Origin: Candidatus Sulfopaludibacter sp. SbA3
GTDB lineage: Bacteria > Acidobacteriota > Terriglobia > Bryobacterales > Bryobacteraceae
Length of the DNA: 15,386 nt
Assembly: GCA_945861255.1 (NCBI GenBank)
Contig: CAMAUG010000052.1
Span: 1 to 15,386 of the forward strand
Direction: 5' to 3'
Position 1 is the stretch's first letter. Each line of letters begins with the position of its first letter. Below the pieces are notes generated by a model. That model was not told where the DNA came from and did not search any database. It saw only the letters and a list, made by a program, of their open reading frames with translations. Of this stretch, positions 1 through 6,666 are shown in pieces. The position numbers and the translations under genes were made by a program.

Positions 1-88
1 CAGGATCTCTTGGGAAATCCGGGGCATCGAACAAGGGCTGAAATCGATCCGGAACTTTCAAATCGAAAAATCCCAAAACACGACTTAA
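1..88 (+). pseudogene. C-terminal end of a possible transposase, cut by the window edge
   Basis: An open frame enters from the left edge (first full codon at base 2) and ends at TAA 86-88, giving 28 residues. They are rich in charged and aromatic residues (begins RISWEIRGIEQ, ends EKSQNTT). I do not recognise the family from so short a piece. It is called transposase-like because a 16-bp sequence identical to the end of the IS4-type element at the right edge lies 41 bases downstream (130-145). The tail does not match the right-hand transposase tail, so if both are transposases they belong to different elements. It could also be an unrelated gene end. Confidence 0.3.
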
Positions 89-129
89 CAGCCTGTGCTG
101 CTATGGCTTGCCGCCCATCCAGTTACGGT

Positions 130-145
130 TAGCCGGACACTACTG
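130..145 (+). repeat. Putative IS terminal sequence, left copy (TAGCCGGACACTACTG)
   Basis: This 16-base sequence recurs as its exact reverse complement at 15216-15231. There it overlaps the stop codon of an IS4-type transposase. The position just beyond the 3' end of a transposase or transposase-like frame, in both places, is what an IS terminal inverted repeat would look like. The element at this end would lie to the left, mostly outside the window. The stretch from 146 to 260 holds no open frame or repeat that I can interpret. Confidence 0.5.
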
Positions 146-260
146 GTCCTACGGTGCCCGCATGCTTACGCATGGCGGAAGCCTTGAACCAGGAATTACG
201 GCCGGATTACGGTAGGCGATGGCCGCCTTAACCACAGGACCGCCCTCCGGCCAAGCCAGG

Positions 261-269
261 TGCTAAAAT
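261..269 (+). promoter_or_regulatory. Extended -10 promoter candidate for tRNA-His
   Basis: TGCTAAAAT has the extended -10 form (TG-n-hexamer, hexamer TAAAAT at 264-269). It lies 19 bases before the first tRNA base, in a locally AT-rich patch. No convincing -35 is visible at the expected spacing. This is inferred from position and sequence only. Confidence 0.4.
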
Positions 270-288
270 AGTTTTGTAGTTCCCGTGT

Positions 289-366
289 GGCGGCTGTAGC
301 TCAGCTGGTAGTAGCGCCAGATTGTGGTTCTGGATGTCATGGGTTCAAATCCCATCAGCCGCCCCA
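289..366 (+). tRNA. tRNA-His (anticodon GTG)
   Basis: The sequence folds as a full cloverleaf. The acceptor GCGGCTG (290-296) pairs with CAGCCGC (356-362). The extra G-1 at 289 faces C73 at 363, the identity mark of histidine tRNA. CCA is encoded at 364-366. The anticodon stem CCAGA/TCTGG encloses TTGTGGT, giving anticodon GTG. The T arm ATGGG/CCCAT encloses TTCAAAT. The D stem GCTC pairs with TAGC except for one C·T mismatch, so the D arm is slightly weak. The gene converges with the PIN-domain gene, whose stop codon is only six bases away. Confidence 0.97.
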
Positions 367-372
367 ACTCTT

Positions 373-864
373 TCACCAAATCTGTGTTCGCATGTGCGTG
401 AAGTTGATCGCGTCGATGCCACGACGCAATAGCATACCCCAGAATCGGAGATCGTCCGTTAAGACCAGCATGCCGTGTCGCGCGACCATGCTGATCGCGG
501 CATCGGCGAGTCCGGCGGGGCGGAACAGCGGATCGTGGACCACCGCGCGGCTTTCGTCAAAGAACTCCCGGCTCGCTTCGATCCACTGTTGATAGTGTGC
601 CTGGAACTGGGACCGTTCTCGTCCATGGAGTGGATCCAGATTGCTGACTTCCGTGAGTATGTGCGGGATGGTAATCGTTGTTCGGAATTCAGCGACCAGC
701 CGTTCCAGCAGTCGATAGTCTTCAATGGAATAGGATTGTGTGCGGTCGCACGTGGGAATGCGGCGCGGGCTGGTTCGTCCAACCAGGAGCACAATCAACA
801 GATTGGTGTCGATCAGCAGACCGTTGGCGCGGTGCTTCTCGATCCATTCGCCAATTTGCGTCAC
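373..864 (-). CDS. PIN-domain protein (VapC-like putative ribonuclease)
   Basis: This 163-residue protein has the four acidic positions of the PIN nuclease fold. D19 lies in the N-terminal strand LLIDTNLL, E72 in LTEVSNL, D121 in GLADAAI, and D137/D138 in VLTDD. PIN proteins are Mg2+-dependent RNases, many being VapC toxins. The length is slightly above a typical VapC (about 130 residues), with extra sequence between D19 and E72. The start is GTG (864-862), overlapping the TGA of the upstream gene (GTGA), so the two genes are probably translationally coupled. The upstream partner does not look like a known antitoxin. The PIN fold is secure; a toxin role is inference. It may instead be a housekeeping-type PIN protein of a conserved two-gene unit. 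Confidence 0.8.
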   Translation of the reverse strand: MTQIGEWIEKHRANGLLIDTNLLIVLLVGRTSPRRIPTCDRTQSYSIEDYRLLERLVAEFRTTITIPHILTEVSNLDPLHGRERSQFQAHYQQWIEASREFFDESRAVVHDPLFRPAGLADAAISMVARHGMLVLTDDLRFWGMLLRRGIDAINFTHMRTQIW

Positions 865-1160
865 TGGACTCCGGCAAGTTCGCGAATCTTCATGGACAGG
901 ACCTCGCCCGTGTCACCATGAACTGTAAAGGTCTTGTACTCGCGGGGACCGACACCAAATACTCGATCCAATGTGTCTCCCAGTGCGGCGCCCGCGGATG
1001 CCGGCGGCTGCAACATGCTCAGCGTGATGAGCCACGCCGCCCCTTGCTCCGTCTTCACCATCTCGACTTCTTCGAGACGTAGACCAGAGATCCGCGAGGG
1101 ATCGAGTACCGTTCGCGCGAACTCAATCGCCCGTTGAGTGGCTTCCTTAACTGGCAGCAT
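861..1160 (-). CDS. Conserved hypothetical protein paired with the PIN protein
   Basis: This small soluble protein has 99 residues from ATG 1160-1158, or 104 from TTG 1175-1173. It has no signal peptide or membrane segment. The pattern is a helix (KEATQRAIEFARTVL), a strand with LRLEEVEMV, a strand AAWLITLSML, then REYKTFTVHGDTGEV followed by SMKIRE. The TFTV-x-GDTGEV ending recalls PepSY-like folds, but only loosely. I recall similar SMKIR-ending proteins of unknown function in several phyla, sometimes beside PIN genes. ATG is preferred because the conserved part begins at VKEA and a GATAAT hexamer lies six bases before it. The gene overlaps the PIN gene by four bases. It is not recognisable as a DNA-binding antitoxin. 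Confidence 0.65.
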   Translation of the reverse strand: MLPVKEATQRAIEFARTVLDPSRISGLRLEEVEMVKTEQGAAWLITLSMLQPPASAGAALGDTLDRVFGVGPREYKTFTVHGDTGEVLSMKIRELAGVQ

Positions 1161-1274
1161 GATCCTATTATCCAAAATCCGCGGTGGAGTGGAGGATCTC
1201 TGTTTTTGAGGGCAAGCCGGGCGCTGCTGGTTACAGCCAAACCACCTCGAAACCCACAGGCCCGCGCCACGTCA

Positions 1275-1280
1275 TATAAT
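1275..1280 (+). promoter_or_regulatory. -10 element (TATAAT) of lepB
   Basis: A perfect TATAAT hexamer ends nine bases before the lepB ATG. Transcription would therefore start about 2-3 bases before the start codon or at it. No Shine-Dalgarno sequence exists in the intervening CAGCTTTAG. This points to a leaderless or nearly leaderless mRNA. No clear -35 is present. Confidence 0.55.
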
Positions 1281-1289
1281 CAGCTTTAG

Positions 1290-1859
1290 ATGGAAATCCC
1301 CAGCCGGTTACCGCCACCGCCGTCTTATCAGCGCCAGTCCGCGACGGTCGCGGCTGTCTCATGGTTGCGGGATCTTTCGCTCAGCGTCTTCATCGCCGTG
1401 GTTGTGATTCTCTTCCTGTATCAGCCCGTGAAGGTGGAGGGCACCAGCATGATGCCCGCGCTGGTGGATCAGGAGCGCATCTTTATCAACAAGTTCGCCT
1501 ATCGCTTCGGGATCACCGAGATCAGCCGGGGCGATACCGTGGTGTTCTGGTTCCCGGGCGATCCCAGCAAGTCCTACATCAAGCGAGTCATCGGCATTCC
1601 GGGCGATCGCGTGAGGATCAATCGTGGCGCGGTCTCCGTCAACGGCCATGTACTGGAAGAGCGGTACGTGCCGCAGGAGTACCATGACGAGGTTTCGACG
1701 CGCGAGCTGACCGTACCGCGGGATGAGTATTTCGTCCTGGGAGACCACCGCAGTTCTTCGAATGACAGCAGGAGTTGGGGCACCGTTCCGCGCCGCTTCA
1801 TTTATGGGAAGGCGGCGTTCGTGTATTGGCCGCTCGAACGCCTTGGGCTTGTGCCGTAG
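1290..1859 (+). CDS. lepB: Signal peptidase I
   Basis: This membrane-bound Ser/Lys protease of 189 residues cleaves signal peptides from secreted preproteins at the outer face of the inner membrane. One N-terminal membrane anchor (about residues 29-45) follows a short Pro-rich cytoplasmic tail. Catalytic Ser53 lies in EGTSMMPAL and the general base Lys98 in YIKRVIGIPGD. The C-terminal conserved box GDHRSSSNDSRSWG is also present. The length fits the short, single-anchor class rather than the two-anchor E. coli enzyme. The ATG start is supported by the adjacent TATAAT, although there is no ribosome binding site. It is divergent from the PIN pair and convergent with the DUF2905 gene, with nine bases between their stops. 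Confidence 0.96.
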   Translation: MEIPSRLPPPPSYQRQSATVAAVSWLRDLSLSVFIAVVVILFLYQPVKVEGTSMMPALVDQERIFINKFAYRFGITEISRGDTVVFWFPGDPSKSYIKRVIGIPGDRVRINRGAVSVNGHVLEERYVPQEYHDEVSTRELTVPRDEYFVLGDHRSSSNDSRSWGTVPRRFIYGKAAFVYWPLERLGLVP

Positions 1860-1868
1860 AACAAGCGG

Positions 1869-2090
1869 TTACCGGCGCCGGAAAATCCACAGCACCAACG
1901 TGAGGATCGCGCTCACCAGCAAGCTTGTGATCACCGGAAAGTAGAATGTGGTATTCTTGCCGCTCACCACGATATCGCCCGGCAGGCGCCCGGGCTTGAA
2001 GGGCAACCGCTGGCCCAACGTAAGCAACAAGCCAAGCGCCACCAAAACCAGCCCGGCCACGATCAGCGTGCGTCCCATCAGGCCCATCAT
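1869..2090 (-). CDS. DUF2905-family small membrane protein
   Basis: This protein of up to 73 residues has two membrane helices (about 8-26 and 50-68). They flank the conserved LPGDIVVSGKNTTFYFP loop that defines the DUF2905 family. A basic tail (RRR) ends the protein. The function of the family is unknown. Three Met codons (1, 2 and 5) are possible starts; family members usually begin near the MGRT of Met5. It follows the TonB-dependent receptor gene on the same strand after ten bases, so it could be co-transcribed with it. I see no functional link. Confidence 0.88.
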   Translation of the reverse strand: MMGLMGRTLIVAGLVLVALGLLLTLGQRLPFKPGRLPGDIVVSGKNTTFYFPVITSLLVSAILTLVLWIFRRR

Positions 2091-2100
2091 ACACGCGCGG

Positions 2101-4512
2101 CTACCAATAAAAACGCAGCTTCACGCCCACAGACCGCGGCGCCACCACGCGTGTCCCCACGAAGACCGATTGAAAATTGTGCAGCGCCGTCACGTCGAAC
2201 ATGTTGTTGAACTGAAGTTGCACGTCCCAGGTCTTTTCCCCGGACCCTCCGGCCCGATAGCCCTGGTAGCCGATCGAGGCGTCCGTGATCGTATGTGGAC
2301 GCACACGCGCCGGCAGCCGGCCCAACTTCACGAAGGGCAGCAGGTCGCTGAAGTCAGGATCGGCCGCTACCGTTGCCGGGTTTGACGGATTGGCCACCAA
2401 ACCACTGTCATAGCGCACCGCCGTGCTCACCCACCAATGGCGATTCACGGTGTAGTGCGCCGTGGTCTGGAGGCTCAACTTCTGGTCGTGATCGATCACG
2501 AAGGGACCAGAACTCAGCAGGTCCACGGCGTCCTGCCCCAGGAACAAGCCGCCCGTGAATGGCGGCGTGGAAATCGCTCGCGAGTGCGTGGCGCTCAGCG
2601 TGGCGCTGATGCCGCGCACGGTGGGCAGCCGCAGACGCCCCTCCACGCCATTCACGCGAATTCCTGCCAGCGTCACTGGAAAAATCACACCGGTGTTGAA
2701 GAAATTGTTGTTATCCTGCTGATCGCGGGAGTCCTTGTGATAGAACGACGCGTTCAGGCTGGCGCGTCCCCACAAGGATTGTTGCATGCCCATCTCATAC
2801 ACGTTTTCGCGCTGCGGCTGCATCGGCGTGAAGGTGGCTCTCAGGGCGTTCCGGACGCTGGCGGGCGCCAGGCGCGCCGCGTCCGCGGAGCTCGAAAGCA
2901 GCAGATTTTCGTTGGGCGGCGTCTGATAATTGCGGTTGTAGGAGGCTCGCAGCACGGTGCCGGTCTCCTTCAGGTGAAAGGCAACGCCCACGCGTGGCTG
3001 CCACTGTTGGCCGGAGACCAGCAGACGGTATGAATCGTAGCGCAGCCCAGGCGTCAGGATGAACCGGCCCCACCGAATGGAGTCCTGCAAGAAACCGCTC
3101 AGTAACATGCCGGTATCGCGAGCGGAGAACGTGAACATGCCGCCGCCGCGCGTCAAGTCGTGCGGCAGCAGTGCGTCGTTGAATCCGGGAGCGGCGGGGA
3201 GTCCAGGCGCGCCGGGCGCGTTGAATTCGGGACTGGTGATGCCCATCGAAAAGTTTTCGCTGATGGGGAAAGCCTGCACGTCGGCGCCGGCGCGAATCGT
3301 GTGGCTGCCCGCGACCTTACTGATGCGGTTGGCAAAGGTCACAGTCGATAAATGGCGCGCCTGGGAAGCCGTAACCGGCGTATCGCCTGCGCTCGGGAAA
3401 AACTGCGCCACCGTCGTGCGGTAGGCGAGCGTCGATTCCCACGCGGTCGAAGGCCCCAGGATTCGATTCCACCGCAGCCACACCGACACATCGCGCAGCG
3501 CCTGCCGCTGAGCCATGCCGTTTGCCTGCTGCGAGCGCAAATTCGCCAGCTCAAAACTGGACCGCCCCGTCATCGCGTTCAGATGAAACGTGTCCCGCTC
3601 GTTGGGTTGATAGTCCAGGCGCAGAAAACCGCGCTGGGCGTTGCCTCCATTGTGCAGGTTATCCAGCGAGACTTGGTCCAGAAACCGGTGCGTCTTCACC
3701 CCGAACACCGACCCGTAGTACGCGAAGCGCCCTTTCTCGCCGCCCGCCTGCGTGACGGTTTCCAACGTATCGAAACGTCCCGCGCCTGCCTGCGTGTTCC
3801 CAAACAGGCGGCGTCCGGAGCCCGCCGCACTCTTGGTGGTGATGGCGGCCACTCCGGAAACCTTGGCTCCAAACTCGGCGGGTATGTTACCGGTGTGCAG
3901 TTCCAGGTTGTCCACCAGATTGGGATCGAGTGCCGTCGCGAACGCGCCGGTGAGTTGATCGCTCACTGCCATGCCGTCGATCACGAAGGTCATCTGGTTG
4001 TGTGCGCCGCGCGGATGAATGGCCCCGTTGGCATTCATGGCGAAGCCCGGAAAGCTCAGCAAATAGGTTTCAATGCCGCGGCTGCCCATGGGTGTGGGCA
4101 TCTCACTCATCGCCAGGGCGCTCAGGCCCACGCGCGTGCCGGTGGCCTCCAGATCGATCAGATCCGCGCTTCCGCCGGCCGATACGGTCATCGTTTCGCG
4201 CACCGCGGCAAGTACCATGCCTATTTCCACCGTGACCGGCACGTTGCTGCGAACCCGGACCTCGCGAATCTCCGCGCGGAATCCCGGAGCTTCAACGGAC
4301 AAACGATACGTTTGGAGGGGCAGGTTCGCCAGCGCATAGCCGCCCGCCGCCTCCGGAATCGCCCGGTCAAAGCCCGTGGCGCGGTTCTCCAGGCGCACCG
4401 CGGCGCCTGTCACCGGAGACCCGTCCGGTCCTGTCGTTTTGACGGCCAGCGACCCCGTGGTCTGCGCGAACGTCAGGCCGCAAGCCAGCACAATACTTAG
4501 CGCTAGTTTCAC
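2101..4512 (-). CDS. TonB-dependent outer-membrane receptor with carboxypeptidase-regulatory-like N-terminal domain
   Basis: This outer-membrane barrel protein of 803 residues has a signal peptide (residues 1-16, cleavage after LTFA). A carboxypeptidase-regulatory-like beta-sandwich spans about 18-98 (GSPVTGAAVRL, GGYALANLPLQTYRLSVEAPGF). A TonB-box-like stretch ETMTVSA lies at 106-112. A plug domain follows (about 115-235, with FVIDGMAVSDQLTG and IPAEFGAKVSGVAAITTKS), then a long beta-barrel ending in a terminal aromatic residue (RFYW), as outer-membrane assembly requires. This architecture is abundant in Acidobacteriota. The substrate cannot be told from sequence; carbohydrate or peptide is usual for the class. 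The start is GTG at 4512 with no Shine-Dalgarno sequence. A 22-bp dyad four bases upstream suggests tight transcriptional control. Confidence 0.93.
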   Translation of the reverse strand: MKLALSIVLACGLTFAQTTGSLAVKTTGPDGSPVTGAAVRLENRATGFDRAIPEAAGGYALANLPLQTYRLSVEAPGFRAEIREVRVRSNVPVTVEIGMVLAAVRETMTVSAGGSADLIDLEATGTRVGLSALAMSEMPTPMGSRGIETYLLSFPGFAMNANGAIHPRGAHNQMTFVIDGMAVSDQLTGAFATALDPNLVDNLELHTGNIPAEFGAKVSGVAAITTKSAAGSGRRLFGNTQAGAGRFDTLETVTQAGGEKGRFAYYGSVFGVKTHRFLDQVSLDNLHNGGNAQRGFLRLDYQPNERDTFHLNAMTGRSSFELANLRSQQANGMAQRQALRDVSVWLRWNRILGPSTAWESTLAYRTTVAQFFPSAGDTPVTASQARHLSTVTFANRISKVAGSHTIRAGADVQAFPISENFSMGITSPEFNAPGAPGLPAAPGFNDALLPHDLTRGGGMFTFSARDTGMLLSGFLQDSIRWGRFILTPGLRYDSYRLLVSGQQWQPRVGVAFHLKETGTVLRASYNRNYQTPPNENLLLSSSADAARLAPASVRNALRATFTPMQPQRENVYEMGMQQSLWGRASLNASFYHKDSRDQQDNNNFFNTGVIFPVTLAGIRVNGVEGRLRLPTVRGISATLSATHSRAISTPPFTGGLFLGQDAVDLLSSGPFVIDHDQKLSLQTTAHYTVNRHWWVSTAVRYDSGLVANPSNPATVAADPDFSDLLPFVKLGRLPARVRPHTITDASIGYQGYRAGGSGEKTWDVQLQFNNMFDVTALHNFQSVFVGTRVVAPRSVGVKLRFYW

Positions 4513-4516
4513 TTTA

Positions 4517-4538
4517 GTAATAAACTACAGTTTACTAC
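4517..4538. promoter_or_regulatory. 22-bp dyad, putative operator of the TonB-dependent receptor gene
   Basis: The two 10-base arms GTAATAAACT and AGTTTACTAC are inverted repeats with nine of ten positions matching, around a central AC. The dyad is AT-rich in a GC-rich setting and ends four bases before the receptor GTG start. The size and symmetry fit a dimeric repressor site. The GTAGTAAACT-type half-site loosely recalls BlaI/MecI-family operators, but that is a guess. Confidence 0.5.
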
Positions 4539-4647
4539 AAATACTGAACTGAGGTTGATTGACACGCCGGAAGCAGGCGGTCGCGATTCGGCCACGGGTT
4601 CAGAGCCCCATCTCCTCCTATTTCTGGCCCATCTTGTGTGGGCGCGC

Positions 4648-4653
4648 CATAAT
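4648..4653 (+). promoter_or_regulatory. -10-like hexamer (CATAAT) abutting a start codon
   Basis: CATAAT ends six bases before ATG 4660, so the predicted transcription start coincides with the start codon. The bases between (GGAACC) are not a convincing ribosome binding site. It is a candidate leaderless promoter; no -35 is evident. Confidence 0.4.
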
Positions 4654-4659
4654 GGAACC

Positions 4660-5265
4660 ATGCCGTGGCTGCTCGCTTTGTTCGTGTTCGCAGGCCCGTT
4701 CTGGCGTGAAAAACCGGCCGGCGAATGGACTGACATTCAGCTCTCGCAATTCTTCGTCGAGTCGCCATGGGCCAAGATGGCGACAGCCACCGGCAAAGGC
4801 TCCCTGAGTGCTCCGGTGGCCGTCTACATCGCCAGTGCCGGGCCGGTGGAACTGGCCGAGCGGGAGCGTGAGCGCCGCGTGGCACTGCGGCGCAAGCAGG
4901 CTAACGATCCTTTGGCCTAGGAATATCGCGCGTGGTTCGAGCAGTACCGGAAGACGGAGGTGATCCTGGCGGTTCGCGTGGGCAACAGCACCGCGTTTTC
5001 CGAGGGCCCTGAGATCCGCCGCATGGAGGATGGCTGCTGGATGCGAGTACCGCGCGGACGCGTGAAGGCGACCGCTTATTTCCCACCATCCTCGCGAGAT
5101 CCCTACCTGCGCCTGGCGTTTCCCCGCAACCTGATAAACAATCTAGTCACCACCGAGGAGAAGTATCTGGGATTCGATCTGTACCTGCCGGGTGTGGCGG
5201 GGCCGTATCGCGAGGTGCAGTTCACGTTGAAGGAAATAATGGTGGAGGGCAGGCCGGAGTTGTAG
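4660..5265 (+). pseudogene. Secreted hypothetical protein interrupted by an in-frame TAG (codon 87)
   Basis: One reading frame runs from ATG 4660 to TAG 5263-5265 (202 codons including the final stop), broken only by TAG at 4918-4920. The part before the stop starts with a signal peptide (MPWLLALFVFAGPFW). It continues with the pattern EWTDIQLSQFF then SPWAK, which I recall from a family of secreted acidobacterial proteins of unknown function. The part after the stop continues at once in the same frame (EYRAWFEQYRKTE, then VILAVRVGN) and keeps protein-like composition to its end. So this is one gene split by a point nonsense mutation, not two genes. Restart at GTG 4960 (101 residues) is possible but would lack a signal peptide. 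Amber readthrough or a sequencing error is not excluded. The nucleotidyltransferase gene follows with a one-base overlap. Confidence 0.65.
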
Positions 5266-5999
5266 TGCCGGTTGTGGGTCGACTTGGATGTTCTGAAGCT
5301 CTTGATATGATCCCAGGCGTGGGGTATGACGCACCGCGGAGTGGTTTGGAGCGGATCCGACACGAGTTGGTCGCGGCACTGTCCGCAATAACTTCGGTTC
5401 GCAATATCAATTCATTCGGGTCCATCGCCGCCGGCTGCGCGGATCAGTGGTCTGACCTCGATCTACTCGTCTCCTGCGAGGCGCCGGAACACACAGCATG
5501 GCTGGCGGCAGCCGCCATTCGCTCAAGAAAGCGCGTGGCGTTCTACCGTATGTTCACCGGCGTCTCCCAGCCATCAGGCCGGTATTGGTTCTACAATGAG
5601 TCGCCCTTCCACCGACTGGACGTCAGCTTCCTTTCACCGGCAGAGCACGCGGCGATATGCCGATCCGGGTTTCGCTCCGGACACTGGATCCAGACACGTT
5701 CCGAATACGTGGCCCATCTTCCGGCCGATCTATCGGCCGACACGCGTCTCAATTTGCCGGCCAGGTGCGTGGAGGTAGCCCCGCGAGAGACGGAGATCGG
5801 GCGGTTGCTCTACCGACACTTGGAGACTGCCAAAGACGAACTACGCGGGCGGCCGGCAAGACGAAACATTGCTGAGACACGCGCCGCGTTGCTGGATACC
5901 GCATCGAAGATGCCGATCATAGCTGTTGAGGGAGACCTGCTAAGCTTCGTCACCCGTGTCGACGAATTCATCCAAGCGAATCTTAAACTCACCCACTGA
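5265..5999 (+). CDS. Nucleotidyltransferase-fold protein (aminoglycoside-adenylyltransferase-like)
   Basis: This 244-residue protein carries the DNA-polymerase-beta-type nucleotidyltransferase signature. G52-S53 lies in NSFGSIAAG, followed by S63-D64-x-D66 in QWSDLDLLVS. A third acidic residue, D119, lies in RLDVSF. These coordinate Mg2+ and nucleotide in the family, which transfers NMP to small molecules, RNA or proteins. The C-terminal half is helical and could hold a substrate domain. The target is unknown; antibiotic modification or an orphan MNT-type role are both possible. GTG 5265 overlaps the preceding stop by one base (TAGTG) and has GGAG five bases upstream. An ATG start at codon 15 is the alternative. 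It stands between a broken gene and the core rpmH cluster, so it may be an acquired gene. Confidence 0.8.
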   Translation: MPVVGRLGCSEALDMIPGVGYDAPRSGLERIRHELVAALSAITSVRNINSFGSIAAGCADQWSDLDLLVSCEAPEHTAWLAAAAIRSRKRVAFYRMFTGVSQPSGRYWFYNESPFHRLDVSFLSPAEHAAICRSGFRSGHWIQTRSEYVAHLPADLSADTRLNLPARCVEVAPRETEIGRLLYRHLETAKDELRGRPARRNIAETRAALLDTASKMPIIAVEGDLLSFVTRVDEFIQANLKLTH

Positions 6000-6010
6000 C
6001 ACGAAGTTGT

Positions 6011-6038
6011 AGGCCGACAGCGCGCCCACCATCGGCCT
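6011..6038 (+). terminator. Hairpin between the nucleotidyltransferase gene and rpmH
   Basis: Arms AGGCCGA (6011-6017) and TCGGCCT (6032-6038) pair perfectly over seven bases around a 14-base loop, 12 bases after the nucleotidyltransferase stop. There is no strong T tract, so termination is uncertain. The right arm touches the extended -10 of the rpmH promoter, so it could also have a regulatory role. Confidence 0.35.
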
Positions 6039-6046
6039 GCTATACT
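6038..6046 (+). promoter_or_regulatory. Extended -10 promoter of the rpmH cluster
   Basis: TGCTATACT has an extended -10 (TG-n) with the near-consensus hexamer TATACT at 6041-6046. No good -35 is visible, which fits an extended -10 promoter. It would produce an untranslated leader of about 75 bases before rpmH and could drive the whole downstream cluster. Confidence 0.55.
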
Positions 6047-6128
6047 GAATACTTGATTTAGAGCTTCACTTCACAAGCCTTGGCGCCTGCGCTTGCCGCG
6101 TTGCGCGCGATTTAGAAAGACGTAGCAG

Positions 6129-6302
6129 ATGCCGAAACGTACATTTCAGCCCAACAATCGTAAGCGCGCGAAAACACACGGGTTCCGGGCGCGCATGGAA
6201 ACCAAGAATGGACGCGCGGTGCTGGCGAGGCGCCGGGCGCGCGGCCGCCACAAGCTCACTGTCAGCGACGAAAAGGCCGTCCGGTACGCCCACCAGAGCT
6301 AA
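6129..6302 (+). CDS. rpmH: 50S ribosomal protein L34
   Basis: This 57-residue, very basic protein begins MPKRTFQPNNRKRAKTHGFR. It contains MET-KNGRAVLARRRARGR, the invariant L34 pattern, and ends with a slightly longer tail (KAVRYAHQS) than the usual 44-47 residues. L34 binds domains of 23S rRNA in the large ribosomal subunit. It is the first gene of the rpmH-rnpA-yidD-yidC-jag-mnmE cluster. A weak GAAAGA lies upstream as the only ribosome-binding candidate. Its last 95 bases overlap the likely start of rnpA in another frame. Confidence 0.97.
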   Translation: MPKRTFQPNNRKRAKTHGFRARMETKNGRAVLARRRARGRHKLTVSDEKAVRYAHQS

Positions 6303-6666
6303 TTCTGGACCAGGTGGTGCGCTCACGTTCCCGCGATCGAGCCGTGTTTTGCGCACCGCCGAATTCCGAAATATCTATGACCACGGCACCCGCCTCCCCG
6401 GTCCTTTGTTCACCGCGTTCTGTTTGTCGCGCAAGGACGGAGAACGGGAGACCGCGCGCCTGGGCCTCACGGTGCCCCGCGCGATCGGCGGAGCGGTGGT
6501 TCGTAATCGAATCAAGAGGCGGTTGCGGGAAGCGTTCCGGCTGCATCGCGCCGAAATCGGGCCGCAATGGGACATCGTCATCAACCCGCGCCGCGCGGCA
6601 CGGGATGCCGCGTTCACCGAAATTGAGCGCGCGCTGCGGAGGGTAATCGAAAAATGCGGGCGTTAG
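6208..6666 (+). CDS. rnpA: Ribonuclease P protein component
   Basis: This is the protein cofactor of the RNase P ribozyme that trims tRNA 5' ends. The conserved body begins at about residue 40 (LTFPRSSRVLRTAEF). It carries the signature RNRIKRRLRE (99-108) and ends with DIVINPRRAARDA and a helix. The frame holds no ATG, GTG, TTG or CTG between the rpmH stop (6302) and the TTG at 6349, which lies inside the conserved body. The nearest sensible start is ATG 6208 inside rpmH. That gives 152 residues, compared with 110-130 for the family, with about 39 extra N-terminal residues of low similarity. The 3' end overlaps yidD by 13 bases. Confidence 0.9.
   Translation: MDARCWRGAGRAAATSSLSATKRPSGTPTRANSGPGGALTFPRSSRVLRTAEFRNIYDHGTRLPGPLFTAFCLSRKDGERETARLGLTVPRAIGGAVVRNRIKRRLREAFRLHRAEIGPQWDIVINPRRAARDAAFTEIERALRRVIEKCGR

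Noticed and set aside
1871..1880. CCGGCGCCGG palindrome as a bidirectional terminator between lepB and the DUF2905 gene
   Set aside because: It is short, lies inside the DUF2905 coding sequence, and has no usable loop or T tract of convincing length.
3352..4500. Long plus-strand open frame (382 codons) opposite the TonB-dependent receptor gene
   Set aside because: It lies wholly antisense to a well-supported receptor, is rich in Arg/His/Gly as expected of a shadow in GC-rich DNA, and shows no domain.
6000..6128. Replication origin near rpmH
   Set aside because: No cluster of DnaA boxes and no AT-rich unwinding region is visible, and dnaA is absent from the window.
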